Assembly (NCBI GenBank): GCA_964035775.1
Contig: OZ038314.1
Location: 13,188,863 to 13,252,862 of the forward strand
Reading direction: 5' to 3'
DNA length: 64,000 nucleotides
From: Osedax frankpressi
Taxonomy: Eukaryota; Annelida; Polychaeta; Sabellida; Siboglinidae
This document shows, piece after piece, positions 1-12,630 of the stretch. Under the pieces are notes generated by a model that searched no databases, had not been told where the DNA came from, and saw nothing but the letters and a program-made list of their open reading frames with translations. Every line of letters starts with the position of its first letter. Position 1 is the first letter of the stretch. A program made the position numbers and the translations under genes.

Positions 1-125
1 TTAACATACACGCACACTATTACACACATATTAACATACACGCACGCTATTACACACATATTAACATACACGCACACAATTACACACATATTAACATACA
101 CGCACACTATTACACACACACACAT
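1..125. repeat. 30-bp tandem repeat, about 4 copies
   Basis: The window opens inside a tandem array whose unit begins ttaacatacacgcacactat and ends in tacacacata. The copies differ by single bases. The array fades into a CA-rich tail by about 135. It is cut by the window edge, so its true length is unknown. Positions 136-413 hold AT-rich sequence with no gene that I can see. Confidence 0.9.
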
Positions 126-413
126 ATACACGCACATCAAACAGAATGGGAACCCTAAACGGAAATAAACAAATCAACTATCGATTTCAAAACTTACTAT
201 ATACAATTTTATATGGGCGTTTTAGGAATGGGAAAATATAACTAGATATATGATAAGTAAAGAAAATATATATATACATGAAAATTCATATAATATGTAT
301 ACAATGTACAAAGTATATATATATAAGTTGAAACACAAACGCAGAGCAATGATCTAATGTATCTCTAGATACTGTTGTTATGCCTTTCATTATTCCATTG
401 TATAATATAATCT

Positions 414-1020
414 TTAGACACCCCTCACTACAAGTTTCACTACATCCCACAGCGTAGCGCTCACTACACCCACCACTACACCCACCACTACCCCCATCAA
501 TACACCCACCACTACACCCACCACTACACCCATCAATACACCCATCAATACACCCATCACTACACCCATCACTACACCCATCACTACACCCATCACTACG
601 CCCACCATTACGCCCACCATTACACCCATCAATACACCCATCAATACACCCATCAATACACCCACCACTACACCCACCACTACACCCATCAATACACCCA
701 TCAATACACCCATCACTACACCCATCACTACACCCATCACTACACCCATCACTACGCCCACCATTACGCCCACCATTACACCCATCAATACACTCATCAA
801 TACACCCATCACTACACCCATCACTACACCCATCACTACACCCATCACTACGCCCACTATTACACCCACCACTACACCCATCAATACACCCACCACTACA
901 CCCACCACTACACCCATCAATACACCCATCAATACACCCATCAATACACCCATCAATACACCCATCACTACACCCACCACTACACCCACCACTACACCTA
1001 CCACTACACCCATTACTACG
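414..1020. repeat. 12-bp minisatellite with 156-bp higher-order period
   Basis: About 50 copies of a 12-mer of the type tacacccatcac, with variants carrying ccaccac, catcaat and gcccaccat. The variants recur in the same order every 13 units (156 bp), for example the double gcccaccatt block near 600 and again near 756. The array therefore grew by duplication of multi-unit blocks. Because the unit is a multiple of three it stays open in several frames (for example minus strand 286-1047), but the translation is pure repeat and I do not call it a gene. Positions 1021-1500 hold nothing recognisable. Confidence 0.9.
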
Positions 1021-1499
1021 CCATATTCTCATAACCTTCTTATTCACAGGGACCTAAACCTCCTTACACTAAATGTACGACTGTATATTCTACATAGATA
1101 TATGTATTTCGCTCCGGTTTCTACAGGGAACACTCTACGTATAGGATATACGTAATAAGCTAACTGTGTTTACTTACCGCATTAAGTAATGTTTACAATA
1201 ACCAACTGATTGTGTAATAATACCGCGAATCAAACTGTCCTCGATGTTATTACGTATATTGTAATATAAAGAACATTGTTCGTTGGTAGTGGTGAATAAT
1301 TATCGACCTCGCATTTCTCCATGGCAAACTTGGCAGTCTGTATTCTGTATCCATATTCTACACATCGGCTATTGTACACTATATATTTACTTAAAGTCAG
1401 AGATAGTATCACATAATTATGTAATTTAAACTAAATTCCATCACTTTTATTTATGGATGTATATTTCATAAAAATTATGAATTAACAACGTTTATTACT

Positions 1500-1765
1500 T
1501 AAAGATACCTGGAAATAGTACTATACCTAGCAAATAGTACTATACCTGGATATAGTACTATACCTGGATATAGTACTATACCTGGATATTGTACTATACC
1601 TGGATATAGTACTACAACTAATGAGAGTACTATAACTAGAGATTGGAATATACCTAGATATATTACTATAACTAGATATAATACAACACCTAGATATAGT
1701 AATATACCTATAGGTATAGTACTATATATATAGGTATAGTACTATACCTACTCTGTATAAGTTTA
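1500..1765. repeat. 18-bp tandem repeat with AGTACT palindrome
   Basis: Repeats of the type ggatatagtactatacct, about 5 good copies followed by decayed ones to about 1750. Each unit carries the palindrome AGTACT. No gene is seen nearby; 1766-2035 is unique AT-rich sequence without recognisable content. Confidence 0.8.
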
Positions 1766-2034
1766 AATATACTCGGAGGTAGTACGAAATACTATGAATA
1801 TAAAAACGAATATCACAAATATGAATGTTACATAAGAGTTGAATTCGAGTTCCGATAATCTGGGATATGTAAACAGTGTAGGAACTATATTATATAACAG
1901 ATGACTCAGATCGCAGCTGCATTTTGATCATACATATGCAATACTAGCATGATAGCATTTCGGAATATGTATAAATTAAGGTATGTGTGAACTGTATTCG
2001 AATATATATATAAATATTACACTACAGTTAGTCG

Positions 2035-2290
2035 TGACCCACTAACTCACTCACTCACTAATTCACTCACTAACTCACTCACTAACTCACTCACTAACTC
2101 ACTCACTCACTAATTCACTCACTCACTCACTCACTAACTCACTCACTCGTGCACTCAGTTACTCACTACATCAAACGCATACTCACTCACGAACACACTC
2201 ACTATTACACATGCATACACTAATATACACACCGACTCACTCATCTATACACTCACTCACACACTCATTCCTTCACTCCCTCACTCCTCG
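2035..2290. repeat. (ACTC)n simple repeat block 1
   Basis: Tetranucleotide ACTC repeats interrupted by actaactc and actaattc variants, trailing into imperfect cactcacac sequence. Simple-sequence DNA with no coding signal. Confidence 0.85.
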
Positions 2291-2552
2291 CAAGTTTCAT
2301 AAAATACTTAAATTAATTAATTCCTAATGCAGGAATAAAATATATTCTTGTTCGTTACATTTACTTTAGAATATTACTTGCCACCCATGATATCAACCAA
2401 TCCTAATAACGGAATCTGTAAATAGTTTTTTTTTACTCGCTATCCGTTTCTTCTATTGATTTGTCATCTTTACTCGACATTATCTAAATACAGTTGAGTC
2501 AACTATATTTAAAACACAATACAGAATTATATGTTATCTTTGTATATAGATT

Positions 2553-2700
2553 TAACTCACTCACTGACTCACTCACTCACTCACTCACTCACTCACTCAC
2601 TCACCCATTCACTATCACATTCATTCACTCTCTCACCCACTCACTTACTTACTGACTCACCTACTCACTGACTCACTCGCGTACTCACTAAAGCACTAAG
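2553..2700. repeat. (ACTC)n simple repeat block 2
   Basis: A second ACTC array, of the same family as the block at 2035-2290, separated from it by 260 bp of unique AT-rich sequence. Confidence 0.85.
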
Positions 2701-2937
2701 ATGATATTGCATAACATGAGTGAAGTTCTATCAAATGCATGTAAGATATCTTAGATCTAAGATTCATATTTTATAATTTTTTTAAAAATTAACGACGTAA
2801 TCAATTATCATATTAATGTGTTTAATGGTAATGGTATTTACAAAATATCATTGTTATCTAGTCATTGATCATACATGACTAGAGTGAAATGGATATTTAA
2901 AAATTATTTCATGAACGATATACTAAATGATTTATGA

Positions 2938-2976
2938 ATATATATATATATATATACATATAAAACCACACACACT

Positions 2977-3020
<44 letters not shown>
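2938..3020. repeat. (TA)n microsatellite
   Basis: Two AT dinucleotide runs around a short CA-rich spacer. A further TA run lies at 3557-3613, and shorter ones at 4328-4352 and 4109-4120. Confidence 0.9.
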
Positions 3021-3023
<3 letters not shown>

Positions 3024-3120
3024 AACTACTACTACGATATTACTATCATTACTACTATTACTACGATTATTCACTGCTAATAACACAGCTATTATATTAC
3101 TGTTACTATATCCTATATTA

Positions 3121-3559
3121 ACATACATTCTGTGAAGAGTATATGGAACCCTTTACCCAGTAGACAGATGGGCAGCCTATAGATATAAATCTGGCGCCTG
3201 GCCATATCAAGAAATCCACATCTCGAGAATTGCTTATCAAATGTTACCTGCTACTGTTATACGTTCGAATTGATTTCCGGTAGCGAAATCATACCCAATA
3301 AACCTCGGTGACTCATCGATATAGTGAGTCATCTCATAGTTACCGACCATCCGATGACTCACCGACCGGCTGGACACCTAGTCTACTCGGCCATACTGGA
3401 GTACATTACGGTAACGCTTATTTGATGATATCCTATGGGCATTGTTAAGTCCCATTTATACCTGAACATACATCAATCAAAACTTATTACGTGTGTACAT
3501 TCTATAGGAACATATCGACAACAAATCGTATAATCGTTGATACTGTAGAATGTACATAT

Positions 3560-3620
<61 letters not shown>

Positions 3621-4324
3621 AATAGAGTACACTGCAATATATACGTGATAATAAACTAGAAAACATGTATTCGATTATCGCGTATCAGAAATAATACATT
3701 ATGTATGGAACAACAAACGTCTTTGGATGAAATTCCTGTAGATGTGATATAGATGTAATGTAATGGATGTACAACAATGCCCCAGAGTAGCGGAGCTGGT
3801 TACGCATACCGTAGGTGTAATACGATATATCATATCGGTGGATACCGTAAGATACGTTCGCATTCGATATGGTGACGAACGTCTAAGGCCAACAGAGGTC
3901 AATCGGGCCGAGTGGTCGTCCGGCCAAGTTTCTTAACAATATAACGTTGAGAACAATGGCGGTGTGAATTGGCGTGGGTTTGGTGCTTAGCGGCGATGGA
4001 TGTAAAGAGATGCTGATGAGATGCTGATGAGATGCTGATGATAGCGTAATAGTTTCTAGCGAAGGGCGATGCAAATCAGCGAATACGATTAACACCGCTA
4101 TAAAGATGATATATATATATATGTGTGATGAGCTCTTCTCCCCGTCGTTCAACAATATTCTAGGTACCGGATGCATTGTTAGAGTTCTTGTTTAGCGGTC
4201 AGTTGAAATAATGCGGAACCATTACAACATTAAAACTTAATCCATTCGTTTAAACTTTAATATTAACTTATACCTAGCGCAACAGACTTTGGATATGTAT
4301 ACCTTTACTATACTAAATATAAGC

Positions 4325-4356
<32 letters not shown>

Positions 4357-5987
4357 GTGTATTCCGTTACTACTACCGATATTATTCTTAAGGTAAATTT
4401 AGGTCAATGTGCGCGGATTAAATCCAAATATTTCGTAATTAGTCTACACGAATTACCCGCTCCCGATAGGTGGCGTACGCGGTATGTACGCGCGGCTATG
4501 TCTACACGTGTACGGACGTGCCTGGTCTGCTTATTAGGCCGTTATTCATGTGATGAGGGCGTTACGTCTGCAATTACATAAAGCATGTTGTTACCCTGGG
4601 CTGGAGGTCTAGGTATAGTTCTAGAATCGTTGTCGTTATATATCTCATCAGGTTTCTCCTGGTTTAGCTACAGCACCTAGGTTATCCTAGAAGCTATTAG
4701 TTTAGAGTGGATTCACAGGGTAGCAATACTAACCCATGTTTAATCCGATATAATCATCCGTAATCATTAAAATGATATCGTGATTACTGATTAATTAACT
4801 GATATTATATAGGTATATATATTTCATTATAGAGTATTTTATAAAGTATAGTTTATGTATAGTACCTTATATATACTGCCTTATATGTAATTTATATAAC
4901 ATAGGTACATTATATCAGTTATTGAGTTATAAAGTATATTGAGATTCCTACTGAAATATTACGATAACGACGGAGCAATCTATATACCTGTCCATAGACA
5001 TAGATTCTACTTTCACTTTAACCAGCCATTTCTAACGGCCTTTCTAATCTTTGATAAACATTAACTGCTATGGTTTAAACTGTTAACCTCTGCGTTCGGT
5101 GTACGAGATTACTAGAGATCTAAGACTTTGCCGCCCGATAAACACTTGCATTAATTACTACGACAGAACGATAAACAGTATTTGTTTACGTAAAACTGAT
5201 GATGTCGTCGGTGGGGGGGGGGGGAGAAGGGGCCATGGGGCTCACTATTTAATTACCGAACTAGTAAAGTTGCGACGACAGTTTTTATATCGTAAATAAT
5301 GGCGAATAGCCGTTAGTAGATACACTCGCGGTACTTAGCTGCTTTCATTGTTTCCATTCGAAATTCTATTTATAGAAAGGGGGTCATGGCGACCTCTACA
5401 CCGATGTGAATTCGCCCTTTACGTCATGTCTTCCACGCTAACCAGAGTCCATGGCTCGACTATTATTGTAGATAGACAATCTGTTTATTATACTGCGCTT
5501 AAACACTATTTGTAGGGACTTTTTAATTATGACTTATGTAGATATTTATCTCCCAAATTCCACTAGCTACGATTAAATCACTGTTAAATGTAAACTTAAC
5601 TTTTTTGTTTTTGTAATACGATACTATTCATATCTCTTGGCAAGCTTATTATGCATTGATATAATGTTTATATTATAATATAGTATTTAATTATGTTTGC
5701 TTACATATATTTTCACAAAATTTTAAAAATATATAATTTTATATTTAATTTTATTTTATTACATTATTTAGTACAATTTTGTATATAATATATAATATTT
5801 ATAATGTAAATTGCACGTACAATATACGTACGCCGTACATAATCTTAGTCAATATTAGTCAATACATGATAAATAATATATCATAGTAATAAATATTATA
5901 ATTTACGATTTATATTTAATTGTTTCTCTATAAATCATTGTTTGATTGACATACGTTATTCACATTTGACACGCCTACAATTTCAAA
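3121..5987. other. ATP1A upstream flank, no gene recognised
   Basis: This stretch alternates AT-rich DNA with three GC-richer islands (about 3130-3470, 3680-4580 and 5040-5460). Short open frames exist (for example 3699-3902 and 3883-4176 on minus, 4357-4581 and 5099-5299 on plus), but none shows a recognisable domain. A run of 11 G lies near 5212-5222. The islands could hold untranslated 5' exons or enhancers of ATP1A; the sequence alone does not show which. Confidence 0.5.
3309..3361. promoter_or_regulatory. Cluster of three TGACTCA/TGAGTCA (AP-1-like) sites
   Basis: TGACTCA at 3309-3315, its inverse TGAGTCA at 3325-3331 (forming an inverted pair about a 9-bp centre tcgatatag), and TGACTCA again at 3355-3361. 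TGACTCA is the classic AP-1/bZIP core. They lie in a GC-richer stretch 2.6 kb upstream of the ATP1A start codon. A regulatory role is inference from motif clustering only. Confidence 0.3.
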
Positions 5988-8900
5988 ATGGCGCCCAATA
6001 ACACCAAGGGCATTTCGGTACGTTTTTACCTTAATATAGATTCTGTACTTGCAATTTACGTTATACACATTAGAAATTTATTGCATATTATATATAAATT
6101 TTTTTCGTAAATAATTATACGTATATATTTATTTAATATCTGTATTAACACTGTAAATCATTAATTTATAGTTATTTTTTTCGGCATATTTTGTATGTAA
6201 CATATTAATAAAAAATCAACACATCATATTTTATGAACAGTCATATAACTAGATTTATATTATACCTATTATTATAATATATTATTATTTAAAATAGTAT
6301 AAGTATCTAATAATCTAATATATCTATCGTAAAATTTAAGATTCATTACTAAATTAGTTAAATATAAATTACATTATAATTCGTGAATATTTTTACTTAA
6401 TTATTATTATATAATGTAATATTTTTATTAATTAGTTATTATTAGTGTATATAATTTATATTCAATAATTGTATTAATTTAGTGATTAAATACATTGTTA
6501 ATATAAATAACGAAACTAAATAATAAAAGAAAAACTAATTAATATAAAATCAAAATGTATTCTTTTTAATAGTATACTAAATATTATTAACACATATTTT
6601 TATAAACATAATATTTTGTATAATTAACACATATAGAATAATAACATATTTTAATATTAAAATTATATTTAATAATGGGTATATTATATTTACTATTGAT
6701 GAAAATGTATTTTTATGTTCTAAAAATAATTAGTTTTATATTTACATTTCATATTTTAATATACATTACTAATTTTAAATAAATGTAATATTAATTTTAA
6801 AAATGTATTTTATTTAAATTTATTTTTTCTTAGTTTTGTGTAGAATTTTAATTACTATTTCTAAACGGCATTTTCAAATCACAGAACTTTATTTATCATA
6901 AACATTAACATTTAATTAAACTTAAAATAAATACTTAATAAAACTCATTTAAAATATATAAAATCCCATATAATTTCTTCTTTTTCACATTTTTACTATT
7001 ATATCTTTTACACAATTTCTATAGACATGTATATATATATATAAATGTGTCTATATTATATAATTGATTTCATATTATATCACTAAATAAGTAGGTATGT
7101 ATATTATACTGTATTTATATAACATTCTAATTATGTCTTATCAATGAAATTACTAGGAAAATTCCATCACTATTTTGATATGAGTATTCTCATGAATACA
7201 TTTATAAAAATAAATTACTCGATACATGTATTTCCATCTTTTATCTCGACAGGATATTGTATATTATTGTATTGTATATTAAAAAAATATTTATTTTATA
7301 TAAATTGCTATTACATTTTTAATGTCTTTAAATACATTTTCATTGAAATAAGTAGTAATTGTGATTATCAATATTACTAATTAATTTAATGTTTATATAT
7401 TTTTTATATTTATTGAATATTTCACGATATTTAATTTTCTTCATTTACAGGACGATAAGTACCGCGTTGCTACACAGCCAAAGAGCAATGTTGGCAAAAA
7501 GAAGAAGAACAAGAAGATGGACCTGGAAGAGCTCAAGCAAGAAGTTGACATGGATGAGCACACTATCACCATGGATGAACTTGTCAACAGACTCGGAACT
7601 AGCCTCGAAAACGTTTGTTTCTATTTTACTGATATAATTACATACGCCTTGCTTTTATTTGCAGTTATTGAATACGGTATCTATGTATAAGCTATCTTAT
7701 TATGTGTCATATTCATATTTAGTTTACTTCCATGACTAATAATTTATTTATAATATTATAATGCTTTATGGGATATATTAATTAGTACAAAATCATAATC
7801 ATTGTTGAAGACATTAACAGGTTTTATATCTTTATAATATCAAGTGTATACATAAATTAATGTTATAGTTCAGTAATGTGTTCGCTATGCTGGAATGCCA
7901 CCTATATCTTATTAGTTTTCAGGTAAGCTTAATGTGGTCAGTGGTTCAGCTGTCTATTTCTGACCGCTCTACACTAGCTGCCTAGTGTGTAAATTTCTAG
8001 GACACCTACTAATCAATATCTGACAATCTCTTATCAAGTTTCCTTCTAATGTATATCATATACATATCAATAATTATTTAATACACGCATATATCTGTTG
8101 AATGTTCATTAGTTATGGAAATTCTATTATATAATATTTCTGCATGTTATAGTTACATGCATAAGTTATACTAATTATTAATTTTATACTCGTAGTAATT
8201 ATTCATTATAAACGTAGACAATTGCAAATATATTTTATTGATACAATCTCATTAATATCATATAAGTTATTCACCGAATATGTACAATCTGGCTACATTT
8301 CTTATTGCAAATCCTATACTCAGTAATTGATCGATGCTCCATTAAATTGACCCCACGTTCTGATCTAATAATGTCAGCGTTCATCGGGGACTACACAATT
8401 ACCTCATGCTTTATATACTGCTTTTACATTATCGCATAGTTCTGTTGATGACTATATGTATTAGTTATTTGAATATACTACTCTATCTTTATGGCATATC
8501 TATACTTTCAGGGCTTGACTACTGATAAAGCTCGCGAAGTGCTAGAACGCGATGGTCCCAATGAACTGTCCCCGCCGAAAACCACTCCGGAGTGGGTTAA
8601 GTTCTGCAAACAGTTGTTCGGAGGGTTCGCCATGTTGCTGTGGGTTGGAGCGATCCTGTGCTTCGTAGCCTATACCATTCAGACCATGAACACTGAAGAT
8701 CCACCCGGTGATAACTTGTACCTCGGTATCGTATTGACCGCCGTCGTAATCGTTACCGGTTGTTTCGCCTACTACCAGGAAGCAAAGTCATCCGCTATCA
8801 TGGACTCATTTAAGAATCTCATTCCTCAGGTTTGTACCAGACATTTATATATATATGGATAACTAATATTGTTCATTAAATCATTTTCTCCTTTATAGTT

Positions 8901-11900
8901 TGCCCTCGTTGTGCGTAACGGCCAAAAGTTGAATTTACATGCCGAGGAGTTAGTTGCCGGCGACATTATCGAAGTGAAATTTGGAGACAGAGTTGCTGCT
9001 GATATTCGTGTGATTCAATCTCATGGCTTCAAGGTTTGTTTACAGTTTGCTTACAGTTTGCTTACAGATATTTCTATTACAGACATTTCTCTCAATATAT
9101 ATTGTTATAGCAAATGATATTTACATGCCATGTTCGCTAGGTTGATAACTCTTCCCTGACTGGAGAATCTGAGCCTCAATCCCGTTCCCCCGAATGCACT
9201 AGCACGAATCCCCTGGAAACCAAGAATGTTGCTTTCTTCTCTACCAATGCCGTTGAAGGTATATTAATAGTTGTATTACATTTATACTACCGATACTATT
9301 TATTCATTAAGATATGCCATGTTATTTATTATGAATTTCTTCAGGTACTTGCCGTGGAATGGTAATTGCTACAGGAGATCGTACTGTCATGGGACGTATT
9401 GCTAATTTGGCTTCTGGATTGGAAGTCGGCAAGACTCCAATTGCTATTGAAATTGAACATTTCATCAACATCATCACTGGAGTCGCCGTATTCCTCGGAG
9501 TTTCTTTCTTCCTTATCGCTTTCATCCTCGGATACCATTGGTTGGATGCTGTTATCTTCCTCATCGGAATCATTGTCGCTAACGTACCAGAAGGTCTCCT
9601 CGCCACGGTTACCGTATGTTTGACTCTGACGGCTAAACGTATGGCCTCCAAGAATTGCCTCGTCAAGAACTTGGAAGCCGTAGAGACTCTCGGTTCGACT
9701 TCAACCATTTGCTCCGACAAGACTGGAACACTTACTCAGAACCGTATGACCGTATCCCACATGTGGTTTGACAATAGTATTGTCGAAGCTGATACGAGTG
9801 AAGACCAGACCAATGCTAATTTCGATACCACTTCCGAAACCTGGACGAAACTTGCCCGAGTAGCCATGTTATGCAACCGAGCTGAATTCAAGGTGAACCA
9901 ACAGAATATCCCGGTGTTGAAAAGAGAATGCAATGGAGATGCTTCGGAATCTGCATTGTTAAAGTGCGTTGAATTGACTTGCGGTAATGTAACCAAATTC
10001 CGAGCTGACCACAAGAAACTTGCTGAGATTCCATTTAACTCCAGTAACAAATATCAGGTTAAGATCATCTTTCATCATTTATATTCTTTTATACTTATTT
10101 GAATTGCATTTGTTTATAAATTCTACTATTTTTATATTACTATCATCTATTTCAGGTATCTGTGCACGAGAACAAGGCAGGATCATTCTTCTTAGTAATG
10201 AAAGGAGCTCCCGAAAGAATTCTTGATCGTTGCTCCACTATCATCATTAATGGACACGATGAAGAAATGACTGAAGCCAGGCGTGAAGCCTTCAACTCTG
10301 CCTATCTGGAATTGGGAGGACTCGGAGAGCGTGTACTCGGTTAGTTTCATGTGTTATATTCTCATAAATAAGTTCAATTGCGGATTATTAACAATGCAAT
10401 AAATTATTAATTTGAACTTAAATCATTTAGGTTTCTGCGACTACGAATTGCCCACTGAAACATTTGGTCAAGGATACAAATTTGATTCCGATGAAGAGAA
10501 CTTCCCATTATCTGGTCTTCGATTTATTGGCCTTATTTCCATGATAGATCCCCCAAGAGCTGCTGTCCCAGATGCAGTTGGAAAATGCCGTTCCGCTGGA
10601 ATTAAGGTTTTGTTAATCTCAATGATTTGTTATTGAATTTTTGTTATTCACTATCATATATATTTAAATGTAATTTGTACTTTATAATTAGGTAATCATG
10701 GTGACCGGAGATCATCCCATCACTGCTCGAGCCATTGCCAAGGGTGTCGGTATCATCTCCGAAGGAACCGAGACCGTCGAGGACATCTCTGCCCGTCTAG
10801 GCGTACCCGTAAGCGAAGTGAACCCTCGGGATGCCAAAGCCTGCGTTATACACGGATCCGACCTTCGCGACATGTCTCCGGCCATTCTCGACGACATCAT
10901 CTGCAACCACACCGAAATCGTATTCGCTCGTACCTCTCCGCAACAGAAATTGATGATCGTCGAAGGTTGTCAACGACAGGGACAGATTGTCGCCGTAACC
11001 GGAGACGGAGTCAACGACTCTCCCGCCCTGAAGAAAGCAGACATCGGCGTTGCCATGGGAATTGCCGGATCCGACGTATCCAAACAAGCTGCAGACATGA
11101 TCTTGTTGGACGATAATTTCGCCTCGATTGTAACTGGTGTTGAAGAGGGACGTCTTATCTTCGACAATTTAAAGAAGTCGATTGCGTACACTCTGACATC
11201 CAACATCCCAGAAATCTCTCCCTTCCTCGTCTTCATCTTGGCCGATATTCCCCTTCCCCTAGGAACAATTACCATCTTGTGTATCGATTTAGGAACTGAC
11301 TTGATTCCGGCCATCTCCCTCGCATACGAACAAGCTGAATCTGATATCATGAAACGGCAGCCACGTGATCCTATGCACGATAAACTAGTTAACGATCGTC
11401 TTATTTCAATGGCCTACGGTCAAGTCGGTATGATCCAAGCTTCCGCCGGATTCTTCACCTACTTCGTAATCATGGCTGAAAATGGCTTCTGGCCATCCCG
11501 ACTCTACGGTCTACGTATGATGTGGGATGCCAAGGGTATCAACGATCTAGAAGATTCGTATGGTCAAGAGTGGACTTACGCTCAGAGGAAGGTGCTCGAA
11601 TACACTTGCCACACTGCCTTCTTTATGGCAATTGTTGTTGTACAATGGGCTGATCTGATGATCTGTAAAACTAGACGTAACTCCATCATTCACCAAGGAA
11701 TGATGTTAGTAATTCTCTTGAATAAGTAACTTATTATGTTTATTATTAAGTTACTTTATTAATTTGTTAAAATGTTTCTAAAACATTTATAATTTACAAA
11801 TTTTTACCACAGGAATCACCATCTGACTTTTGGTTTGTTCTTTGAAACCACTTTGGCTGCCTTCCTTTCTTACTGCCCCGGTCTTGACAAGGGTCTTAGG

Positions 11901-12133
11901 ATGTACCCTCTCCAGTTAGTATTAATATTATTATATCGTTTTTTTAAATTATCCACTTTATATAATTAATTGTTATTTTTACAAACAATTCATTTTTAAA
12001 TTTATTTAATAGCTACTCCTGGTGGATTATCCCGATGCCATTCTCTTTACTCATCTTCGTCTACGATGAAGTAAGAAAATACTTGATCAGAAGAAGTCCT
12101 GGCGGATGGGTCGAATTAGAAACCTATTATTAG
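5988..12133 (+). CDS. ATP1A: Na+/K+-ATPase alpha subunit, 11 exons, 1023 aa
   Basis: P-type ATPase that exports 3 Na+ for 2 K+ per ATP at the plasma membrane, working with a beta subunit. Exons: 5988-6017, 7451-7612, 8512-8829, 8899-9033, 9141-9258, 9345-10057, 10156-10339, 10431-10606, 10692-11704, 11813-11914, 12013-12133; all GT-AG and in phase, giving 1023 codons, the length of human ATP1A1. Visible motifs: Lys-rich N-terminus, TGES (222-225, actuator), DKTGTLT with phosphorylated Asp379, KGAPERIL (nucleotide domain), TGDGVND (715-721), and the C-terminal PGGW...ETYY that shapes the Na+ sites. Gln121 and Asn132 in the M1-M2 loop match the ouabain-sensitive pair (Gln111/Asn122 in pig). The start ATG is in good context (AAAATGG). 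It appears intact and functional. The N-terminal Lys-rich stretch is lineage-variable. Confidence 0.98.
6018..7450 (+). other. ATP1A intron 1, no other content
   Basis: An extremely AT-rich 1.43-kb intron after the 10-codon first coding exon. It contains short TA runs and an open frame at 7144-7380 that is only AT-rich codons. No RNA gene or repeat array is recognised. Intron 2 (7613-8511) is likewise AT-rich and empty. Confidence 0.7.
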
Positions 12134-12241
12134 ATTGTAAGATAACGTTTTCTACCTAGTGTGTGTGCAATTAACTAAATTCATTAAATTTCATTAAATT
12201 TATTAAAAGTGTGGTCGAGCACGAGTATCTTTGCAATTTGT

Positions 12242-12247
12242 AATAAA
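12242..12247 (+). terminator. ATP1A polyadenylation signal AATAAA
   Basis: First AATAAA hexamer on the plus strand after the ATP1A stop codon, about 110 nt downstream. It would give a 3' UTR of roughly 130 nt. Other AT-rich near-signals follow, so alternative sites are likely. Confidence 0.5.
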
Positions 12248-12566
12248 TACATAATAATTTATAAATCCTGATTTTATAATTTCATGTTTATTATTATTAA
12301 CTACTAGATAATTATATTTGTTTTATTTCTTCAGTGACGACCAATCTGAAATAGCTACATTATTATTTCATAAATAATGGATTTAGTTGCAAGGATGGTG
12401 TCATAGATTTTATACTATATTTTCGTGTGAGTGATCAAGAGCTATGTGTTGTATTGTAGAAAGTTATGCCATTAAATCTTTTCACAGCTAATATTATAAA
12501 TTCTCTGCCTTCTGGTATTAAATAAAAAATCTTTCCAACTATCTTTGACATTAATTAAAATATTCA

Positions 12567-12572
12567 TTTATT
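12567..12572 (-). terminator. RSPH9 polyadenylation signal AATAAA
   Basis: Reads AATAAA on the minus strand, about 60 nt after the RSPH9 stop. The ATP1A and RSPH9 3' ends face each other across about 500 bp (12134-12630) that holds no gene. Confidence 0.5.
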
Positions 12573-12630
12573 GATATATATTCAAAATAATTATATTAAT
12601 TTGTAGATGTATATATTATTACATCCAATA

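Noticed and set aside
286-1047. 253-aa and 199-aa overlapping minus-strand open frames with CSGGCIDGC or VVMGVLMG repeats
   Set aside because: Both are translations of a 12-bp minisatellite, open in several frames only because the period is a multiple of three.
3699-4581. Open frames in the GC-richer island upstream of ATP1A
   Set aside because: No domain, no consistent splice partners, and frames on both strands overlap; kept only as possible UTR or enhancer.
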